From Methanothrix sp. (GTDB lineage: Archaea; Halobacteriota; Methanosarcinia; Methanotrichales; Methanotrichaceae): a DNA stretch of 17,377 nt. This document shows positions 1 to 7,196 of the stretch, piece after piece; the stretch's first letter is position 1, and each line of letters begins with the position of its first letter. The translations under genes and the position numbers were made by a program. The notes under the pieces were generated by a model. The model was not told the DNA's origin. It ran no database searches and saw only the letters and a program-made list of their open reading frames with translations. The stretch is taken from the NCBI GenBank assembly GCA_012798025.1, contig JAAZNX010000195.1, positions 1 to 17,377 on the forward strand, in the 5' to 3' direction.

Positions 1-876
1 CGCAGCGAAGCGCAGGAACAGCTTCTTTTTGTCAGCCTCAATCTGGTACTGACGGGCAGGGAAACGGTCAAGGTACTTCTTGAGCGTCGGATGCTCCATG
101 TCGTACATGATGGGCGTCTCGACCTCCATCGCGCCCATGTCAGCAGCTTTGTCAAGCACGAAATTTTCCAGGAGCGATTTGACCAGCCTGCCCTTAGGAT
201 AGTAACGCATGTTGCCGGGGTCCGAGCCTGGCTCGTAGTCCACCATCTCCAGCCGCCTCATGAGCTCCACGTGGGGTGGAACCCTGTCTACGGCCCGCGC
301 CTTGGAGATCTCGTAGTTCGTGAACTTCTTCAATTTTTCATGACCAGTGAAGTCGAACTTATCGGCGTCCACCATGTTCCCATCAAGGTCCATGATCTTC
401 CAGTAGGAGACGGCCTTGGCCTCGGACTTGAGGGCCTCGGACACCACCTCTCCCTCGCCAAGTTTTATTGATCGGGACAGCTCAGAGAGCGGATGACCTT
501 TACAGCTCAATGTGAATGCCTTGTACCAGCCGAAGGGCGCGCGCATGACCTCATAGTCTCCGGAAAGGGCCTCATGCATGCCTTTGAGGATCTTTACAGC
601 TGTCTGCGGAGTGGATAGATTGGGGCTGAGGTGCGCATATGGATAGAGCATTATCCTGCCGGCGTGGACCTGTCCTGCCACATCAGAAATCTGCTTTGCA
701 CCCTCTGATATGACCGCCTCTGGGTCGTCTTCGTCGAACTTCTCCACGGCTATAAAGGCGCACAGTGCCTCCTCAAGCCTGCCCTTCCTGGCCTGGTCTT
801 CGATCTCTTCTGCCATCTTGGTGGGCCGCTTGGCCTCGAATTCAATATAATCTGAGTGAATCAGGAGTAATTGCAA
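1..876 (-). CDS. thrS: Threonyl-tRNA synthetase, archaeal type (N-terminal 292 residues, runs off the left edge)
   Basis: Charges tRNA-Thr in the cytoplasm. The minus-strand frame whose codons end at base 1 is open without a stop from 876 to the window edge. It begins with residues [14 protein letters not shown], the typical start of archaeal ThrRS, which carries an archaea-specific N-terminal editing domain of the D-aminoacyl-tRNA deacylase fold. Further on come [13 protein letters not shown] and [23 protein letters not shown], then the start of the catalytic region ([23 protein letters not shown]). The start is TTG at 876-874, with an AGGTGA SD at 888-883, six bases upstream. It is the last visible gene of a minus-strand run after the UPF0280 gene, with a 58-base gap. 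The C-terminal catalytic and anticodon-binding parts lie outside the window. Product identity is secure. The TTG start rests on the SD and the conserved N-terminus. Confidence 0.93.
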   Translation of the reverse strand, partial: MQLLLIHSDYIEFEAKRPTKMAEEIEDQARKGRLEEALCAFIAVEKFDEDDPEAVISEGAKQISDVAGQVHAGRIMLYPYAHLSPNLSTPQTAVKILKGMHEALSGDYEVMRAPFGWYKAFTLSCKGHPLSELSRSIKLGEGEVVSEALKSEAKAVSYWKIMDLDGNMVDADKFDFTGHEKLKKFTNYEISKARAVDRVPPHVELMRRLEMVDYEPGSDPGNMRYYPKGRLVKSLLENFVLDKAADMGAMEVETPIMYDMEHPTLKKYLDRFPARQYQIEADKKKLFLRFAA

Positions 877-934
877 TAAGGGTCACCTGATGATTCGCAG
901 ATGGTGTAGATGTAGGTAAAGGTTTCGATGAGGC

Positions 935-1675
935 TCAAAGGTCCGGCCAGCCTTTCGTTATCCTCTCCATCCCAATTCGCGCACGCCGCATCATCGGCAG
1001 ATCTCCCCATAGTGCCATCTCATCGCCCCGGATCACAAGAGCGCCCTCAATTCCAGGCTTGTCCACGACCCAAAAGCAATCTGCCAAGCTTCCTTTTGCC
1101 TGTACTGCATTCCCCAGAGCCGTAGCTGCAGCATCAGCCAGTGCAGGGTCCTGCGATATCACAGTGGCTGCATCAGCCCAGCCAAAGCTTATGGACGGAC
1201 CAACTGTGCCAGAGCTTGTGGCAATCCCAAGTGGCACTGAGCGCTTCGGTATCTCGAAAGCCAAATCCTTGATGCAGGACGCTCCCGTATATATCCCTAC
1301 TACTACCGGCTCGTCATTTAGCAGTGAAAGGTCTCCACCGTTGTCGACGATAGCATAAGTTGCTCCTTCTTCCATCATGGCCTGCACAGCGTACTTGGCG
1401 ATGACGCCTGCCACTGAAGCCATGGGCCCGATGCCAAAGACTGCTGTGCGCTTGATCATCTGCAGCACGATGTCTGGAGCATCAACATTGCGAAGGTCAT
1501 ATGGATCCATGGTGATCATGAAGAATGGGTCTTTGCAGATGAAGTCCTCCAGAAGCTTGCGCTGTTGCCGGATGGATCTCTTCGCAGCCTCGATGTGGCT
1601 TTGCTCCCGGGCAGCGATGGTGACTATCGTCTCTTTGAGCTGGAAATGCTCTCTTAAAATCTCTGACATGGGCAA
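935..1675 (-). CDS. UPF0280 family protein (ApbE-like fold), unknown function
   Basis: A 246-residue protein of the UPF0280 family, common in methanogens and distantly related to ApbE-type FAD:protein FMN transferases. No biochemical role is established that I know of. Supporting motifs are GIGPMASVAGVIAKYAV (about 81-97), an IVDNGGDL stretch matching the ApbE-like nucleotide-binding region, and GIATSSGTVGPSISFGWADA, where ApbE proteins have the Thr/Ser- and Asp-containing motif near the active site. There is no signal peptide or membrane segment. The start is taken as TTG at 1675 because AGGGA (1688-1684) lies eight bases upstream; an in-frame ATG at 1669 would give 244 residues. It begins 17 bases after the hflX stop, so the two are probably co-transcribed. 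Family assignment is good; function is unknown. Confidence 0.85.
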   Translation of the reverse strand: MPMSEILREHFQLKETIVTIAAREQSHIEAAKRSIRQQRKLLEDFICKDPFFMITMDPYDLRNVDAPDIVLQMIKRTAVFGIGPMASVAGVIAKYAVQAMMEEGATYAIVDNGGDLSLLNDEPVVVGIYTGASCIKDLAFEIPKRSVPLGIATSSGTVGPSISFGWADAATVISQDPALADAAATALGNAVQAKGSLADCFWVVDKPGIEGALVIRGDEMALWGDLPMMRRARIGMERITKGWPDL

Positions 1676-1692
1676 TATTGCGATTCCCTAAT

Positions 1693-2982
1693 TCAAGGCC
1701 TGCCTGCAGCTTTTAGCCTTGCTACCGTCTCTTTGCGCCCCTTCAGCCTCACAACCATCTCCTCCTCGTAGCTCACCTGCAAAAGTTCTGCAGTCTCGTA
1801 AAGCCTGGAAAGCTGGCTTAAGCTCTGCGATGTGTAAGGCAGTCGGATCTGGTACTCCTTCAGAGGCAAAAGCCGCTGGCAGATTCGCTCGGACAGATCC
1901 GCCAGGCCCAGGCCGCAAGAGGCTGATACAAGGACGGGATTTGGCGCAAGATCTTCTATTTTCTCCTTTTTCTGGGCCATCTCGCTATTGCCAAGCCCGT
2001 CTACCTTGTTGAGGACTGTTATTACAGGTGCACAAACCCCACAGTCCCACAGGGCTTTGTGCGAGGCTACGAGCTTGCGCCTCAAAATCTCGTAGGAATC
2101 GCTCATATCCGCCACGAGAAGGACAAGATCTGCCTGGGAGATCTCCGCCAGGGTCGACCGGAAGGCCTTGATGAGGAAATGTGGCAGGTCGTCGATGAAT
2201 CCCACTGTATCTGTTAGCAGAATCCTGCGGCCCTTGATCTCCAGCGCCCTCGTGGTGGGCGACAGAGTGGTGAATGGCTGGTCTCTGGCGGTGACAGATG
2301 AGCCTGTCAGAGCATTCAGCAGGGTGCTTTTGCCGGCATTGGTATAGCCTGCGAGACAAACCAGGTCAAATCCGCGCTCTCTGCGCAATTGTCTCCTGTC
2401 CTCTCCTATCAGCTCCACATCCTTCAGCTCCATCCGGATCTTGGCCATACGTCCCCTGATATCGTGGTACATCGACTGCTCGTATGCACCTGCACCACGA
2501 AAGCCAGGCTGCTCGCCGCGCTTCTTTAGGGCCAGGGCACTGCGCACTTGAGGAGCATCATAGCTCAATTTGGCCAGCTCTACCTGTAGCTTGGCCTCAC
2601 GCGTAGAGGCACGGGAGGCGAAGATCTCCAAAATGAGGTTGAATCGATCGATGACCTGCAAAGAAAACTCGGCTGAAATATTGAATACCTGGGTGGGACT
2701 GAGGGGATTGTAAAATATCAACTTCTTTGGGTTGTAGCTGGTGGCCTCAGCGATCTTACCCCTGCCAATCTGAAAGCGATGATCCCGGTCCCGGCGCTGG
2801 GTTATCTCTGCAAGAACCCTGTATCCAGCAGCGCCTGCCAGATCGCGCAGCTCTTCCATCCTGTATGGATCCAGAGGCTGGCCGGGATCTTCCCTCATCA
2901 GCAAAACCGCTGTCTTATAATCATGTAACGACATTTTGAGCTGTACCAGATGCTTTCTTTGTCTATTTTGTCCAGTCTTCAT
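1693..2982 (-). CDS. hflX: GTPase HflX
   Basis: Translation-associated GTPase of the Obg-HflX group, which binds the large ribosomal subunit and in bacteria splits or rescues ribosomes. The N-terminal HflX domain covers about residues 20-190 and includes IGRGK (about 72-76) and the linker GEQPGFRGAGAYEQ. The G domain follows: P-loop GYTNAGKST (212-220), switch region with PFTTLSPTTR, G3 DTVGF (258-262) and G4 NKVD (325-328). Length is normal at 429 residues. The first ATG (2982) overlaps the upstream DUF2209-like gene by 20 bases and lacks a clear SD. An ATG at 2934 (MSLHDYKTAVLL) gives 413 residues and fits where family members usually begin, so the true start is uncertain. The gene lies in a minus-strand run with UPF0280 and thrS. 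Identity is secure. Confidence 0.93.
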   Translation of the reverse strand: MKTGQNRQRKHLVQLKMSLHDYKTAVLLMREDPGQPLDPYRMEELRDLAGAAGYRVLAEITQRRDRDHRFQIGRGKIAEATSYNPKKLIFYNPLSPTQVFNISAEFSLQVIDRFNLILEIFASRASTREAKLQVELAKLSYDAPQVRSALALKKRGEQPGFRGAGAYEQSMYHDIRGRMAKIRMELKDVELIGEDRRQLRRERGFDLVCLAGYTNAGKSTLLNALTGSSVTARDQPFTTLSPTTRALEIKGRRILLTDTVGFIDDLPHFLIKAFRSTLAEISQADLVLLVADMSDSYEILRRKLVASHKALWDCGVCAPVITVLNKVDGLGNSEMAQKKEKIEDLAPNPVLVSASCGLGLADLSERICQRLLPLKEYQIRLPYTSQSLSQLSRLYETAELLQVSYEEEMVVRLKGRKETVARLKAAGRP

Positions 2983-3316
2983 CTGTTCCCGGATGGATGA
3001 TAAGCCTTCTTCCTGCCAGAGAGATGTGATGGGCGAGCTCTATTGCGGTCCTCTCTGCAAGAGTCTCGGGATACTTGAATTCTCTGCCAAGGATGCTCTT
3101 CACCCTCCAAATCTCCTGATTGTAAAAGTCACCGGACTCCGCGACAATAGTTCCCGTAAGGCACATACAGGCTGCACTTGTTAAATCGGCCACAGTGTTC
3201 AGGTCCACGGTCTGTGCCATATGGGGAACAATTCTAACGCAGTGGATCTTTTCGATGAAAATCGGAGATACACGGGCAGAGACCACTGCGCACACCATCT
3301 GGTACTTGCCTTGCAC
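2963..3316 (-). CDS. DUF2209-like archaeal protein
   Basis: A small protein of 117 residues from the GTG at 3316. I match it, from memory, to DUF2209, an uncharacterised family of methanogen proteins. Recognisable stretches are QGKYQMVCAVV, ESGDFYNQEIW and TLAERTAIELAHHISLAGRRLI. The reading frame stays open upstream of the GTG and encodes VAIDISGRHA, which looks like the first strand of the fold and includes an Asp. The true start may therefore be a non-canonical ATT at 3349, two bases after the upstream stop codon, with GGGGATGA (3367-3360) ten bases before it. The GTG given here is the first conventional start. The gene sits between the PHP gene and hflX, overlaps hflX by 20 bases, and is probably in their operon. 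Function unknown. Confidence 0.7.
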   Translation of the reverse strand: MQGKYQMVCAVVSARVSPIFIEKIHCVRIVPHMAQTVDLNTVADLTSAACMCLTGTIVAESGDFYNQEIWRVKSILGREFKYPETLAERTAIELAHHISLAGRRLIIHPGTDEDWTK

Positions 3317-3351
3317 TGCATGCCTGCCAGAAATGTCAATTGCTACAATGT

Positions 3352-3996
3352 CTATCTATTCATCCCCTTGACGATGGCATGATCCTTTACAATCACCGAA
3401 GCCTGGTCCCGGTCAAGGCCTGCGCCTGTGGCGATCTCCACCGCACGCTCGCTGCTGATGAGGTCTTCAGGGGCATGGGTGTCTGTATTCACCACCATCT
3501 TTGCTTTGGCCTGCCTTGCCACCCGGACGACGTGTCCGTTGGTGATATTGTGCCCACTTCGAGAGGTTATCTCAAGGCATACGTTGTTCTCAGCGGCAAG
3601 TTCCGCCTCTTCCAGTGTTATGAGGCCGGGATGGGCCAGGATGTCCACTCCCGCCTCGATCGCAGCCCTGTTGGTGCCAGGTCGCACTGGCTCCACCAGC
3701 GTCTCGCCATGCACTACCACAACTTCTGCTCCGAGCTTTCGGGCAATGGCTACGAGCGGTGAGATCTTCGCAGGAGGCACATGTGTCAGCTCCACACCTG
3801 GCAGAATCCTAATGTCCAATACATCTTCCAGATATTTAGCTTTTGAAATGCATTTCATGATGTGCTCGATGTTGGTGAAGTCCACATGATCGGTTATGCC
3901 GATGGCTGTGTAGCCCAAGACCTCTGCCCGGCGCACCAGTTCGCTGGGTATGAGTTCTCCGTCGCTGAATGTAGTGTGGGTATGAAGATCAATCAT
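3352..3996 (-). CDS. PHP-domain phosphoesterase (histidinol-phosphatase family)
   Basis: A compact 214-residue PHP-domain metal-dependent phosphoesterase, cytosolic. The metal-binding pattern is complete: HTHTTFSDGE at 5-14 (H5, H7, D12, E14), ITDH (D36, H37), PGVELTH (E69), HGE (H96), AHPG (H122) and NTDTH (D172, H174). Members of this subgroup are often annotated as histidinol-phosphatase-like. The window also has a hisC at 8.2 kb, but it is not adjacent, so a role in histidine synthesis is only a possibility. The start ATG at 3996 has no SD. A TATA-like GTTTAATAC at 4030-4022 lies about 28-30 bases upstream, which suggests a leaderless transcript. It is the first gene of the minus-strand run leading to thrS. 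Confidence 0.87.
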   Translation of the reverse strand: MIDLHTHTTFSDGELIPSELVRRAEVLGYTAIGITDHVDFTNIEHIMKCISKAKYLEDVLDIRILPGVELTHVPPAKISPLVAIARKLGAEVVVVHGETLVEPVRPGTNRAAIEAGVDILAHPGLITLEEAELAAENNVCLEITSRSGHNITNGHVVRVARQAKAKMVVNTDTHAPEDLISSERAVEIATGAGLDRDQASVIVKDHAIVKGMNR

Positions 3997-4021
3997 GCAT
4001 CATTGGCTGAAAGCCTGAAGG

Positions 4022-4030
4022 GTATTAAAC
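4022..4030 (-). promoter_or_regulatory. TATA-like box of the PHP gene
   Basis: GTTTAATAC read on the minus strand, centred about 30 bases before the PHP start codon, with no SD between. This fits an archaeal promoter giving a leaderless or near-leaderless transcript for the PHP-to-thrS run. Confidence 0.4.
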
Positions 4031-4061
4031 ATATCTACAATCAAATGATGGATGCAAAAAG

Positions 4062-4069
4062 TTAATAAT
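4062..4069 (+). promoter_or_regulatory. TATA-like box of the DUF211 gene
   Basis: TTAATAAT on the plus strand. A transcript starting about 25 bases downstream would have a leader of roughly 20 bases carrying AAGGT (4099-4103) before the ATG at 4113. It shares the 116-base divergent region with the PHP promoter. Confidence 0.3.
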
Positions 4070-4112
4070 AACCTGATGGCTATAACAAAGTGGACCTTAA
4101 GGTAGAACAAGG

Positions 4113-4430
4113 ATGCACCAGAGACTCGGACAAATGAGCAATACAATGATTAGACGTTTGGTCTTGGACGTTTTGAAGCCGCATGTTCCCACCATGCTGG
4201 ACCTGGCCACAGGACTTGCCAAGGTCAGCGGCGTTACTGGCGTGAACCTAAGCCTTTACGAGGTGGACCAGCAGACAGAAACCGTCAAGGCTACAATCCA
4301 GGGCGAGAATATCGACTACGAAGGCGTTGAAGATGTGATAAGGAACTTCGGCGCTGCAGTTCACAGCATCGATGAGGTTGTGGTCGGAAAAGAGATCGTG
4401 AAGGAGTATGAAACCCTCCAGGAGCGCTAG
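4113..4430 (+). CDS. DUF211 domain protein
   Basis: A 105-residue member of DUF211, a small ferredoxin-like-fold family widespread in methanogens and other archaea. The function is not established; structures of relatives show oligomers and possible metal binding. The family signature is clear: [12 protein letters not shown], then [31 protein letters not shown], then [13 protein letters not shown]. Family members usually begin just before [12 protein letters not shown]. The ATG at 4113 is chosen for its AAGGT SD (4099-4103, nine bases away), but ATG at 4134 (MSNTMIRR) or 4146 would give the more usual length. It is a single-gene unit, divergent from the PHP gene and convergent with SRP19. Confidence 0.85.
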   Translation: MHQRLGQMSNTMIRRLVLDVLKPHVPTMLDLATGLAKVSGVTGVNLSLYEVDQQTETVKATIQGENIDYEGVEDVIRNFGAAVHSIDEVVVGKEIVKEYETLQER

Positions 4431-4437
4431 TTTTGGC

Positions 4438-4470
4438 TGGGTCGTCCCAACTAGTTTCTTTTCTTCAATT
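4438..4470 (+). terminator. Possible weak terminator between DUF211 and SRP19
   Basis: TGGG (4438-4441), loop TCGT, CCCA (4446-4449), followed by a T-rich stretch to about 4466. The stem is only four pairs, so this is tentative. It lies just after the DUF211 stop and overlaps the end of the convergent SRP19 gene. Confidence 0.25.
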
Positions 4471-4750
4471 TTCGCGAGAGAGATCCGGCGATCTTCTTGA
4501 TAACTGCTGACTTGGGGCCTTTCTTTAAAACCAGTATCCTCCCCGATGCCTCTGGGTTATGCCAAGTCTTAGGGTGCCTCTTTTCACGCTCGACCTCAGG
4601 CTTGAGCCCTGATTTAATGGCTGCTGTGATCACAATGTCAAGAGTGGGCTCGTTTACGGCCTCCTGCAAAGAGACCATTCTGCCCTCGCTCCGAGAACGG
4701 GCGGCATCGAAATACATCGGCCATATCACAAGCTTGTCCTTATCAGGCAT
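4451..4750 (-). CDS. srp19: Signal recognition particle 19 kDa protein
   Basis: SRP19 binds helices 6 and 8 of the archaeal 7S RNA and lets SRP54 assemble, for co-translational targeting to the membrane. The 99-residue product has the family pattern: VIWPMYFDAARSRSEGRMV near the N-terminus (6-25), NEPTLDIVITAAIKSGL in the middle, EREKRHPKTWHN and SGRILVLKK, and a basic C-terminal tail (SLSRKLKKRN) expected for RNA binding. Length is normal for archaea. It faces the DUF211 gene with 20 bases between stop codons, and is divergent from nifB with about 135 bases between start codons. Identity is secure. Confidence 0.93.
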   Translation of the reverse strand: MPDKDKLVIWPMYFDAARSRSEGRMVSLQEAVNEPTLDIVITAAIKSGLKPEVEREKRHPKTWHNPEASGRILVLKKGPKSAVIKKIAGSLSRKLKKRN

Positions 4751-4885
4751 GGCAAGCTATTCGTAGAGTCATCTGATAAGTAGCTTTGTCTCTCATCTGC
4801 AGCTAAGCGATCATCTCGCTTTGCGCAAGTCTTTTAGCTGTCTTAGGACCATAATGTAAAGAAGAACAACAGTGGAGTTTCAATC

Positions 4886-5794
4886 ATGAGCCAAGAGACG
4901 TTTCCCGTTGCCAACGTAGGTGGTAGGGAGATCCCGTACGACCCTGAGCAGCTCAGGCGGATCCAGGAGCATCCGTGTTTCAGCGAGAAGGCCTGTCATG
5001 CCTTCGGCAGGATGCACCTGGCTGTGGCACCTAAATGCAACATTCAGTGCAAGTACTGTGTGCGGGACTATGACTGCGTGAATGAGTCCAGGCCCGGCGT
5101 AACCTCTCAAGTCCTGAAACCCTTGGAGGCCCTACAGCGCGTGGATCAGGTGCTTGATAAGTATCATTACATCAAGGTAGTCGCAGTAGCAGGTCCTGGC
5201 GAGCCCCTGGCAAACGAGGAAACCTTCGAGACGCTTCGCCTGGTAGGGGAGAAGTATCCCAATATCATCCTTTGCATAAGCACCAATGGCCTTCTCTTGC
5301 CTGACAGGATTGAGGAACTGGATAGGCTAGGCGTCTCCAACATCACAGTTACGCTGAACGCTATAGATCCCCAAATCGGCCAGCAAATCTATGAATTCGT
5401 ATATTATAAAGGCAAGAGATACGAGGGGCTACAGGCAGCAACTCTGCTGCGCGACCAGCAGCTGAAGGGCATTGAAGAAGCCCTCAAGCAAAAGAAGATC
5501 GTCAAGATCAACACAGTCCTCATCCCTGGAATCAACGATAAGCACGTCTTCGACATAGCTCGCAAGATCAAGTCCATGGGAGTCTACATCCACAATGTCA
5601 TGCCCCTCATTCCCCAGTACAAGTTTGCGCACATCAAGCCCCCGTCGCCAGAGGAGAAGAGAAAGATCCAGGAGGAGCTTGGCAAGATCATCAAGCAGAT
5701 GAAGCACTGTCGTCAGTGTCGATCTGATGCCATAGGACGTCTAGGATGCGACGTACAACAGGAGTTCGAGAGCAGGAGGAAGGAAGAATCATAA
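4886..5794 (+). CDS. nifB: NifB, radical SAM FeMo-cofactor maturase (stand-alone core form)
   Basis: NifB fuses two [4Fe-4S] units with a carbide from SAM to make NifB-co, the core of the nitrogenase cofactor. This 302-residue protein is the short archaeal form: the radical SAM core without the C-terminal NifX-like domain. Visible motifs are HPCFSEKACH (29-38), the SAM-cluster cysteines C51-x3-C55-x2-C58, a nearby C64 followed by VNESRPG, GPGEPLAN (103-110), STNG, and the NifB tail motif CRQCRSDAIGRLG (C275, C278) plus C288. These cysteines fit the SAM cluster plus the two substrate-cluster sites. The SD is GGAG at 4873-4876, nine bases before the ATG. No nifHDKEN genes are in the window, so it stands alone here. 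Identity is strong; whether this organism fixes nitrogen cannot be told. Confidence 0.92.
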   Translation: MSQETFPVANVGGREIPYDPEQLRRIQEHPCFSEKACHAFGRMHLAVAPKCNIQCKYCVRDYDCVNESRPGVTSQVLKPLEALQRVDQVLDKYHYIKVVAVAGPGEPLANEETFETLRLVGEKYPNIILCISTNGLLLPDRIEELDRLGVSNITVTLNAIDPQIGQQIYEFVYYKGKRYEGLQAATLLRDQQLKGIEEALKQKKIVKINTVLIPGINDKHVFDIARKIKSMGVYIHNVMPLIPQYKFAHIKPPSPEEKRKIQEELGKIIKQMKHCRQCRSDAIGRLGCDVQQEFESRRKEES

Positions 5795-5809
5795 GGCGAT
5801 GTGCCATCC

Positions 5810-5816
5810 AAAAAAA
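5810..5816 (-). terminator. T7 run, likely terminator of the small basic gene
   Basis: Read on the minus strand this is a run of seven T directly after the stop codon (5824-5822) of the small basic gene. Archaeal termination often occurs at such U-rich tracts without a hairpin. No stem is obvious. Confidence 0.35.
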
Positions 5817-5821
5817 TATTA

Positions 5822-6043
5822 TTAATGTTTGAGCATCTTTGTGATGCTACTGGTGATCCCAGACATGAAGCCTTTTCGCCCTGAGGGCTTCGTCGGGGCT
5901 TTTCCAGATGCTTTTGTCCCGACAGACTTGCATGCTTCTGAATTCTTCTCCTTCTTCCGGGAGACTGCACTGCCATTTTTCAATTGATAATTGCTGTTGC
6001 GATCCTGTGGACCTTTGCTCCTCTTTTTCATATCTTTTGCCAT
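5822..6043 (-). CDS. Small lysine/serine-rich basic protein, hypothetical
   Basis: About 73 residues, very rich in Lys, Ser, Arg and Asn through the first two thirds. It ends in a less charged tail, GFMSGITSSITKMLKH, that could form an amphipathic helix. I do not recognise a family. Signs that it is real: GGCGGGG (6056-6050) lies six bases before the ATG at 6043, a TATA-like CTATATG lies near 6081-6075, and a T7 run follows the stop. An ATG at 6049 adds two residues but sits directly against the G-rich SD. It lies between nifB (convergent) and the HARP gene (divergent). The composition suggests an intrinsically disordered, possibly nucleic-acid-binding protein, but that is inference. If not a gene, this 340-base gap would otherwise be empty. 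Confidence 0.45.
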   Translation of the reverse strand: MAKDMKKRSKGPQDRNSNYQLKNGSAVSRKKEKNSEACKSVGTKASGKAPTKPSGRKGFMSGITSSITKMLKH

Positions 6044-6108
6044 TTTCATCCCCGCCCCCCGTTTGTGTCAAAATTCATATAGCTTGCGCTCATCTTTTAG
6101 AAGCAGTC

Positions 6109-6114
6109 TTATAG
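6109..6114 (+). promoter_or_regulatory. TATA-like box of the HARP gene
   Basis: TTATAG centred about 27 bases before the ATG at 6139, with no SD between. It fits a leaderless archaeal transcript. Confidence 0.35.
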
Positions 6115-6138
6115 CACTTCGTTCAAATAGCATTAGCA

Positions 6139-6852
6139 ATGCTGCGCCAAAGGTTCGTGCTGGATACAACGGCTCTCACGGACTCACTTGCCTGGGAGAG
6201 CGAGGGCTGCACCAGCATTTGCGAAGGAATGAATGCCATCCTAGACCGCGTAGCCGAAGGCAGGCTTCACCTGGGAATTAGCTGTTATATCCCTTATCCT
6301 TCGGTATACAATGAGATCAAGGACTTTGCCCGTCACAATAACTGCGATTCTGCAGTCCTGAGCAAGGTCGATACGTGGCTTGTCAAAAAGACTCCTGACA
6401 GGTACAAGGTTAAGGTGCCTTCGAAGATCTTTTATGAGTATGTCGACTACATGCGCAGCCGCATCAACAAGGGCATGAACATCTCCGAAGAAGCCATCTG
6501 GGAATCTGTAACCCGGTGCATAACCTTGAGCGAAGGCGTCACCAGCTTGAAGGAGATGAAGGATGAGATTGAAAGAGAGGTCGTGGGAAGCATCATTCGC
6601 AAGTTCAGGGAGAAATACAGAGCTGCACTTCGCTACGGCATTCTTGACAGTGCTCCTGACATAGATGTTTTGCTCTTGGCCAAGGAGCTAGATGCAGCGG
6701 TAATTTCTCAAGACCTGGGCATCCAGCGCTGGGCAGAGCAGCTTGGCCTTCGCTTCATGGAATCAAGGTCTTTTCCAATAATGATCAAGGAGTACATGAA
6801 CGCGCTGCCGGAGCTGTATGTGGAAGAAAAAGATGAGGACAGGATGATCTGA
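6139..6852 (+). CDS. HARP-type protein-only RNase P / UPF0278 (RNA ligase partner family), PIN domain
   Basis: A 237-residue member of the UPF0278 family, also named RNA ligase partner protein and now known as HARP, homologues of the Aquifex aeolicus protein-only RNase P that trims the 5' leader of pre-tRNA. It has a PIN-like nuclease fold: FVLDTTALTD at 6-15 with D9, and the C-terminal acidic cluster LDSAPDIDVLLLAKELDAAVISQDLGI with D174, D176 and D192, which are expected metal ligands. Between them is a helical insertion with basic stretches (VKKTPDRYKVKVPSK) suited to RNA binding. Length fits the family. No SD precedes the ATG; a TATA-like box 27 bases upstream suggests leaderless initiation. 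It appears to be a single gene. Archaea with HARP normally also have RNA-based RNase P, so its in vivo job may be secondary. Confidence 0.9.
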   Translation: MLRQRFVLDTTALTDSLAWESEGCTSICEGMNAILDRVAEGRLHLGISCYIPYPSVYNEIKDFARHNNCDSAVLSKVDTWLVKKTPDRYKVKVPSKIFYEYVDYMRSRINKGMNISEEAIWESVTRCITLSEGVTSLKEMKDEIEREVVGSIIRKFREKYRAALRYGILDSAPDIDVLLLAKELDAAVISQDLGIQRWAEQLGLRFMESRSFPIMIKEYMNALPELYVEEKDEDRMI

Positions 6853-6877
6853 CGGATCCAAAAAGCAACTGCATCAG

Positions 6878-6944
6878 TCCTAATGAATATCGATCCTAAT
6901 TTGAATTAAGAAATTATCATTCATCCAAACTATTATCATTAGGA
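6878..6944. repeat. Inverted repeat TCCTAATGA / TCATTAGGA in AT-rich intergenic region
   Basis: TCCTAATGA at 6878-6886 is matched by its exact reverse complement at 6936-6944, with 49 bases between. A second TCCTAAT occurs at 6894-6900. The region 6853-6983 holds no gene and is AT-rich. The repeat may be a regulatory site or chance in biased sequence. Confidence 0.3.
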
Positions 6945-6953
6945 TGTCTGATA

Positions 6954-6965
6954 GTACAATTGTAC
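6954..6965. promoter_or_regulatory. Perfect 12-base palindrome upstream of the zinc-ribbon gene
   Basis: GTACAATTGTAC is its own reverse complement and lies about 19 bases before the ATG at 6984. The position would suit an operator overlapping the promoter of the small zinc-ribbon gene. No regulator can be named. Confidence 0.35.
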
Positions 6966-6983
6966 GTAACAATTTAGTATAGG

Positions 6984-7130
6984 ATGATGGCTGTGGAACT
7001 GGATTCAACAGTGCTTAAGCATGGTGGGCTTTACTGCACCCTGTGTGGCAGGCATTATCTCGTGGCAGAAGGCCACTGTACGATTTGCGGCGGAAGGCTG
7101 AAGCATACCAAGAAGTCAAGGAAAAAATAG
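6984..7130 (+). CDS. Very small zinc-ribbon protein (possibly frameshifted)
   Basis: A 48-residue reading frame with two CxxC knuckles, YCTLCGR and HCTICGG, spaced as in a zinc ribbon, and a basic tail (RLKHTKKSRKK). It reads ATG ATG at 6984/6987; which is used is unclear, and GTG at 6993 is also possible. No specific family is recognised; such proteins are usually rubredoxin-like or nucleic-acid-binding. Immediately after the second knuckle another frame is open from about 7094 to the TAG at 7211-7213 and encodes a sensible helical stretch (EAYQEVKEKIDETITLMEDL). A one-base deletion near 7095-7096 would join them into a protein of about 76 residues. A hairpin and T run after 7196 would then end the gene neatly. 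Confidence 0.6.
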   Translation: MMAVELDSTVLKHGGLYCTLCGRHYLVAEGHCTICGGRLKHTKKSRKK

Positions 7131-7196
7131 ATGAAACCATAACCTTAATGGAGGATCTAAGCTTTTTGGGGGGTGAGGAGAGAAGATTGCTCTCAA

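Noticed and set aside
91..471. Plus-strand open frame of 126 codons at the left edge
   Set aside because: It lies wholly opposite thrS, whose minus-strand protein is clearly conserved. The plus-strand protein has a shadow-like His/Val/Leu composition and no family resemblance.
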